Shown here in pieces: positions 60,301 through 64,000 of a stretch of 64,000 nucleotides of DNA. The DNA lies in assembly GCF_914484835.1 (NCBI RefSeq), contig NZ_CAJZAR010000061.1:1-64000 (forward strand), in the 5' to 3' direction. Every line of letters begins with the position of its first letter. Positions within the stretch are counted from its first letter, which is position 1. A model generated the notes under the pieces. The model did no database searches, was not told the DNA's origin, and was given only the letters and a program-made list of their open reading frames with translations. Source of the stretch: Paraburkholderia tropica (GTDB taxonomy: Bacteria; Pseudomonadota; Gammaproteobacteria; Burkholderiales; Burkholderiaceae). A program made the position numbers and the translations under genes.

Positions 60301-60822
60301 ATCGCTACGGATAAGTCGCATCGCATCAACGGTGAAATCTCTGCACCCGAGGTGCGTCTCGTCGGAGTCGACAACGAGCCGCTCGGCATCGTAAAGCTGG
60401 CCGAAGCGTTCCGGATGTCGGAACAACAGGACGTCGATCTGGTTGAAATTGCCCCGCAGGCTGTGCCCCCCGTGTGCCGCCTGATGGACTACGGCAAGTT
60501 CAAATACCAGGAGGCGAAAAAGCAACACGAGGCCAAGCTCAAGCAGAAGGTTATCCAGGTCAAGGAAGTCAAATTCCGTCCGGGTACCGATGACGGCGAT
60601 TACAACGTCAAGCTGCGCAATCTCGTCCGCTTCCTCGAAGACGGCGACAAGACGAAGATCACGTTGCGTTTCCGTGGCCGTGAAATGGCCCACCAGGAAA
60701 TCGGCATGCGCGTGCTTGAGCGTCTGCGTACGGACCTCGAAGAAGTTGGTCAGGTCGAGCAGATGCCGAAGATGGAAGGGCGCCAGATGATCATGGTGCT
60801 TTCGCCGAAGAAGAAGAAGTAA
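60301..60822 (+). CDS. infC: Translation initiation factor IF-3, non-canonical ATC start
   Basis: 173 residues from an ATC codon at 60301, 9 nt after GAGGAAA. The N-terminus reads ATDKSHRINGEISAPEVRLVGVDNEPLGIV, continuous with the conserved IF-3 N-domain; no ATG exists in this part. Blocks DLVEIAPQAVPPVCRLMDYGKFKYQ and KFRPGTDDGDYNVKLRNLVRFLEDGDKTKITLRFRGREMAHQEIG follow. IF-3 rejects non-AUG starts, so rare AUU/AUC starts give the gene negative autoregulation, as established for E. coli infC. It lies 49 nt after thrS. Confidence 0.97.
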   Translation: MATDKSHRINGEISAPEVRLVGVDNEPLGIVKLAEAFRMSEQQDVDLVEIAPQAVPPVCRLMDYGKFKYQEAKKQHEAKLKQKVIQVKEVKFRPGTDDGDYNVKLRNLVRFLEDGDKTKITLRFRGREMAHQEIGMRVLERLRTDLEEVGQVEQMPKMEGRQMIMVLSPKKKK

Positions 60823-60831
60823 TGATGGTGT

Positions 60832-60853
60832 GCCGCGTCTCACACGACGCGGC
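60832..60853 (+). other. Hairpin just after infC
   Basis: Arms gccgcgtc (60832-60839) and gacgcggc (60846-60853), perfect 8-bp stem, 6-nt loop, no T-run. It lies in the 302-nt infC-rpmI gap and may be an RNA processing or regulatory element. Confidence 0.45.
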
Positions 60854-60984
60854 GGCCAGAAGAATTTGGTAGGACGTGCAGCGCGCCATAGGGCGTGAAG
60901 CACGGGAAGCAGGTTCCGGAAATGGCGCCCGCGCGCCGCGCGAAAGTGCGGTAAACGGGCGTTTTTCCTGAAAGCGGCGGCGAG

Positions 60985-61020
60985 CTTGTTTTTTTAAGGC
61001 CGGCCAGCTGCCAAAACAAG
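60985..61020 (+). promoter_or_regulatory. Structured leader upstream of rpmI, candidate L20 control element
   Basis: Arms cttgtttt (60985-60992) and aaaacaag (61013-61020) enclose a 20-nt loop containing ggccggcc. It lies about 105 nt before rpmI. L20 represses rpmI-rplT by binding a leader structure in E. coli, and other leaders are known in Firmicutes; assignment here is by position only. Confidence 0.35.
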
Positions 61021-61124
61021 TGGAGTGGGTTTCGAAGGGCGGTATGAGGGCAAAACACGAGGTGTTCGCACCGCGTGTGGGAGCCAGCCGCACACCCATG
61101 TCCATCAAATAAATGGAGTTTTTC

Positions 61125-61322
61125 ATGCCCAAGATGAAGACCAAGAAGAGCGCCGCAAAGCGCTTCGTGGTTCGTCCGGGTGGTACCGTCAAGCGCGGTC
61201 AAGCCTTCAAGCGTCACATCCTGACCAAGAAGACCACCAAGAACAAGCGTCATCTGCGTGGTGCAACGGCCGTTCACGAGTCCGATGTGAAGTCCGTCCG
61301 CGCAATGATGCCGTTCGCGTAA
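61125..61322 (+). CDS. rpmI: 50S ribosomal protein L35
   Basis: 65 residues, full length: MPKMKTKKSAAKRFVV, HILTKKTTKNKRHLRG, then VHESDVKSVRAMMPFA. ATG 61125 with GGAG upstream; an in-frame ATG four codons earlier is unlikely. Basic, binds 23S rRNA. It is 30 nt before rplT. Confidence 0.97.
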   Translation: MPKMKTKKSAAKRFVVRPGGTVKRGQAFKRHILTKKTTKNKRHLRGATAVHESDVKSVRAMMPFA

Positions 61323-61352
61323 TCCTCAACCGACAACTCATAGGAGCTACTC

Positions 61353-61712
61353 ATGCCTCGAGTCAAACGTGGGGTTACCGCACGGGCCCGTCACAAGAAG
61401 ATCATCAACCTGGCCAAGGGTTACCGCGGCCGTCGCAATAACGTCTATCGCATCGCCAAGCAGGCGGTCATGCGCGCAGGCCAATACGCCTACCGCGATC
61501 GCCGCAACAAGAAGCGTGTGTTCCGCGCACTGTGGATCACGCGTATCAATGCAGCGGTGCGTCAGCACGACATGACCTACAGCGTGTTCATCAACGGCCT
61601 GAAGAAGGCTTCGATCGAACTCGACCGTAAGGTCCTGGCTGACATGGCTGTGTTCGACAAGGCTGCATTTGCTGCGATCGTCAAGCAGGTGAAGGCCGCC
61701 GTCGCTGCCTAA
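61353..61712 (+). CDS. rplT: 50S ribosomal protein L20
   Basis: 119 residues, full length. [40 protein letters not shown] at the basic N-terminus, and [23 protein letters not shown]. It binds 23S rRNA early in 50S assembly and is the likely autoregulator of rpmI-rplT. TAGGAG ribosome site 7 nt upstream. Confidence 0.98.
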
Positions 61713-61766
61713 GTCGGGTATTGCGCAGGTTCGTTGCAGCAGCGTCCGGTCGTTTCGGTGATGCTG

Positions 61767-61806
61767 CAACAAAAACGGGGCTCCTCACCGAGCCCCGTTT
61801 TTGTTG
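61767..61806. terminator. Terminator after rplT
   Basis: Perfect 17-bp inverted repeat, arms 61767-61783 and 61790-61806 (core acggggctc / gagccccgt), 6-nt loop, with A and T tracts inside the lower stem. It separates the ribosomal-protein operon from pheST. Confidence 0.95.
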
Positions 61807-61980
61807 GTGAAGCGCTTCCTGCGCGCTTCAAGTGCTGTGCTTCACGTGCTGTTCAAGTGCCGAGTACGGCGCCGCTTCTGGCAGTGTCGTCACGACGTCG
61901 TCCGCGTGGGTCATCATGGCGGTCGGCAGCGTGCCTCGCTGCTCCAAGTCTCAAACACTGACGCTGAAAAGATGGGATCA

Positions 61981-62994
61981 ATGGATCTGGACCAGATTGT
62001 CGCCGACGCGCAACGCGCCTTCGCTTCCGCCCCCGACGTCAACACGCTTGAAAACGAAAAGGCTCGCTTTCTCGGCAAGTCGGGCGCGCTGACCGAACTG
62101 CTCAAGGGCCTCGGCAAGCTCGACCCGGAAACGCGCAAGACCGAGGGCGCGCGCATCAACGCCGTCAAGCAGCAGGTCGAGGCGGCGCTCAACGCGCGCC
62201 GCCAGGCGCTCGCCGACGCGCTGCTCAACCAGCGTCTCGCCGCCGAGGCGATCGACGTCACGCTGCCGGGCCGCGGCACCGGCACGGGCAGCCTGCATCC
62301 GGTGATGCAGACGTGGGAACGCGTCGAGCAGATCTTCGGCTCGATCGGCTTCGACGTGGCCGACGGTCCCGAGATCGAGACCGACTGGTACAACTTCACG
62401 TCGCTCAACAGCCCGGAAAACCATCCGGCGCGTTCGATGCAGGACACGTTCTACGTGGACGGCAAGGACGCCGATGGCCGTCAGCTGCTGCTGCGCACGC
62501 ACACGAGCCCGATGCAGGTGCGCTACGCGCGCACGCACACGCCGCCGATCAAGGTGATCGTGCCGGGCCGCACGTATCGCGTGGACAGCGACGCCACGCA
62601 CTCGCCGATGTTCAACCAGGTCGAAGGCCTGTGGATCGAAGAGAACATCAGCTTCGCGGACCTGAAGGGCGTGTACAGCGACTTCCTCAAGAAGTTCTTC
62701 GAGCGTGACGACATTCAGGTGCGTTTCCGCCCGTCGTACTTCCCGTTCACGGAGCCGTCGGCGGAAATCGACATGATGTTCGAGCACGGCAAGAACGCGG
62801 GCAAGTGGCTCGAGATCTCGGGCTCGGGTCAGGTGCATCCGACCGTGATCCGCAACATGGGTCTCGACCCGGAGCGCTACATCGGCTTCGCGTTCGGCAG
62901 CGGCCTCGAACGCCTGACGATGCTGCGTTACGGCGTGCAGGATCTGCGTCTGTTCTTCGAAGGCGATCTGCGCTTCCTGCGCCAGTTCGCCTGA
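61981..62994 (+). CDS. pheS: Phenylalanyl-tRNA synthetase alpha subunit
   Basis: 337 residues. N-terminal coiled-coil (DQIVADAQRAFASAPDVNTLENEKARFLGKSGALTELLKGLGKLDPETR), class II motif 2 VIVPGRTYRVDSDATHSPMFNQVEGL, TEPSAEIDMMF, and motif 3 GLDPERYIGFAFGSGLERLTMLRYG. Forms an alpha2-beta2 enzyme with PheT. The ATG at 61981 gives the family start MDLDQIV; an ATG three codons earlier is an alternative. I looked for a phenylalanine leader peptide in 61807-61980 and saw none. Confidence 0.97.
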   Translation: MDLDQIVADAQRAFASAPDVNTLENEKARFLGKSGALTELLKGLGKLDPETRKTEGARINAVKQQVEAALNARRQALADALLNQRLAAEAIDVTLPGRGTGTGSLHPVMQTWERVEQIFGSIGFDVADGPEIETDWYNFTSLNSPENHPARSMQDTFYVDGKDADGRQLLLRTHTSPMQVRYARTHTPPIKVIVPGRTYRVDSDATHSPMFNQVEGLWIEENISFADLKGVYSDFLKKFFERDDIQVRFRPSYFPFTEPSAEIDMMFEHGKNAGKWLEISGSGQVHPTVIRNMGLDPERYIGFAFGSGLERLTMLRYGVQDLRLFFEGDLRFLRQFA

Positions 62995-63119
62995 GTACGC
63001 GACGCGCGCGATAGCACGCTAGAGCTGCATTAGCTGCGCGCGAAGCGGACGCGGCACCGGAGACGGTGCGCGAGAACCCGCTTCGCTGTGGTCACAATCT
63101 GTCTGGAACGTAAAACCCC

Positions 63120-64000
63120 ATGCTATTTCCCGAATCCTGGCTGAGAAGCTTTGTCGATCCGAAGCTCACGACCGATGAACTCGCCCACGCGCTCACGATG
63201 GCGGGCCTCGAAGTCGAAGGCCTGAGCCCGGCCGCGCCGCCCACCACGAAGATCGTCGTGGGCCGCGTGCTCGAAGTCGTGAAGCACCCGGATGCCGACA
63301 AGCTCAACGTCTGTCAGGTCGACGCCGGCACCGGCGCGACGCTGCAGATCGTGTGCGGCGCGCCCAACGTGGCGCCCGGCATCAAGGTGCCCGTGGCGCT
63401 GGTCGGCGCGGAACTGCCGCCCGCCGAAGAAGGTGGCAAGCCGTTCGCGATCAAGCTCTCGAAGCTGCGCGGCGTGGAAAGCCAGGGCATGCTGTGCTCG
63501 GCGCGCGAGCTCAAGCTCTCGGAAGACCACAGCGGCCTGATGATCCTGCCGGAAGATCAACCGATCGGCCAGGACATCCGCGAAGCGCTCAATCTCGACG
63601 ACACCATCTTCGAAATCAAGCTCACGCCGAACAAGGCCGATTGCCTTTCGGTGTACGGCGTTGCGCGCGAAACCGCCGCGATCACCGGCGCGCCGCTGCA
63701 AGCGCCCGTGTATCCGAAGGTCGAGGTCAAGCTCAACGAAACGCTGCCTGTGAAGATCTCGGCGCCCGATCTGTGCGGCCGTTTCTCGGGTCGCGTGATC
63801 CGCGGCGTGAACGCGCACGCGAAGACGCCCGCATGGATGGTCGAGCGCCTCGAGCGTTCGGGCCAGCGCAGCATCTCGGCGCTCGTCGACATCTCGAACT
63901 ATGTGATGCTCGAACTCGGCCGCCCGTCGCACGTGTTCGATCTCGACAAGATCCACGGCTCGATGGACGTGCGCTGGGGCAAGAAGGGCGAGTCGCTCAA
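63120..64000 (+). CDS. pheT: Phenylalanyl-tRNA synthetase beta subunit, 5' part
   Basis: The first 293 codons; the gene runs off the window. MLFPESWLRSFVDPKLTTDELAHALTMAGLEVEGL at the start, then the tRNA-binding OB domain (VVGRVLEVVKHPDADKLNVCQVDAG, VCGAPNVAPG, GVESQGMLCSARELKLSEDHSGLMILP), then the B5-type region (LTPNKADCLSVYGVARETAAITG) and the start of the B3/4 editing domain (SALVDISNYVMLELGRPSHVFD). It lies 125 nt after pheS. Confidence 0.96.
   Translation, partial: MLFPESWLRSFVDPKLTTDELAHALTMAGLEVEGLSPAAPPTTKIVVGRVLEVVKHPDADKLNVCQVDAGTGATLQIVCGAPNVAPGIKVPVALVGAELPPAEEGGKPFAIKLSKLRGVESQGMLCSARELKLSEDHSGLMILPEDQPIGQDIREALNLDDTIFEIKLTPNKADCLSVYGVARETAAITGAPLQAPVYPKVEVKLNETLPVKISAPDLCGRFSGRVIRGVNAHAKTPAWMVERLERSGQRSISALVDISNYVMLELGRPSHVFDLDKIHGSMDVRWGKKGESL

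Noticed and set aside
61807..61980. Phenylalanine leader peptide/attenuator before pheST
   Set aside because: No short frame rich in Phe followed by a terminator was found; the only hairpin nearby terminates rplT.

Overview
The window is high-GC (about two-thirds G+C by eye) chromosomal DNA from a beta-proteobacterium. It fits the Burkholderiaceae, most likely Paraburkholderia, Caballeronia or Burkholderia. This rests on gene content and order: relA, tRNA-Val, thrS, infC, rpmI, rplT, pheS, pheT; an RpiR-regulated inositol cluster; an Aae-type FUSC efflux operon with its own outer-membrane factor; and the protein sequences themselves. Most of the window is core genome. I see no insertion sequence, prophage, CRISPR array or replication origin. 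The only trace of lost DNA is a 45-codon gene remnant behind tRNA-Val.

Layout. 1-1.1 kb: end of a branched-chain amino-acid/urea type ABC transporter. 1.1-4.0 kb: an Ap4A-phosphorylase-like HIT protein, an adenosine-specific kinase family protein and a fosmidomycin-resistance type MFS exporter. 4.5-6.2 kb: a chemoreceptor. 6.3-18.6 kb: a myo-inositol catabolism regulon. One arm (minus strand) carries substrate-binding protein, permease, ATPase, iolC-DUF2090, iolD, iolE and iolB. The opposite arm (plus strand) carries an RpiR regulator and two Gfo/Idh/MocA dehydrogenases. Between the arms lie back-to-back promoters and a GGAA-N6-TTCC palindrome. 18.7-26.5 kb: tusA-like gene, galU, valS, uvrD and mtnN. 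26.5-29.3 kb: prpE and an orphan hydrogenase-maturation-protease homologue. 29.5-35.7 kb: an efflux operon (MFP, DUF1656, FUSC, NodT-type outer-membrane factor) divergent from a LysR regulator. 35.8-44.1 kb: a small membrane protein, metallophosphoesterase, FAD-linked oxidase, DUF2069 protein, WrbA, YihY, an Mpo1-like protein, an alpha/beta hydrolase and MetY. 44.5-50.1 kb: CBS protein, LplT-PlsC fusion, aroC and ETF-QO. 50.3-55.5 kb: SDR, thioesterase, PAS-LuxR regulator, a 3-oxoacid CoA-transferase pair, a hydrolase and RidA. 55.6-64 kb: relA, tRNA-Val(GAC), thrS, infC (ATC start), rpmI, rplT, pheS and the first part of pheT.

How the genes work together. The inositol cluster encodes uptake and every step from inositol to 2-deoxy-5-keto-gluconate-6-phosphate, plus a fused DUF2090 domain that probably supplies the aldolase. 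Malonate-semialdehyde dehydrogenase (iolA/mmsA) is not in the window. ETF-QO, the SDR, the thioesterase and the CoA-transferase suggest fatty-acid or ketone-body oxidation; a good TetR-type palindrome lies between ETF-QO and the SDR. The final block is the classical translation/stringent-response island.

There is no clear evidence for an entirely new system. The items most worth a second look are: the ETF-QO/SDR operator; the inositol operator overlapping a -35 box; the tRNA-Val gene scar; active-site changes in two enzymes (Walker A Lys to Arg in the LivF-like ATPase, metal-ligand Glu to Ala in the hydrogenase protease homologue); and several 9- or 12-bp tandem repeats in and between genes.
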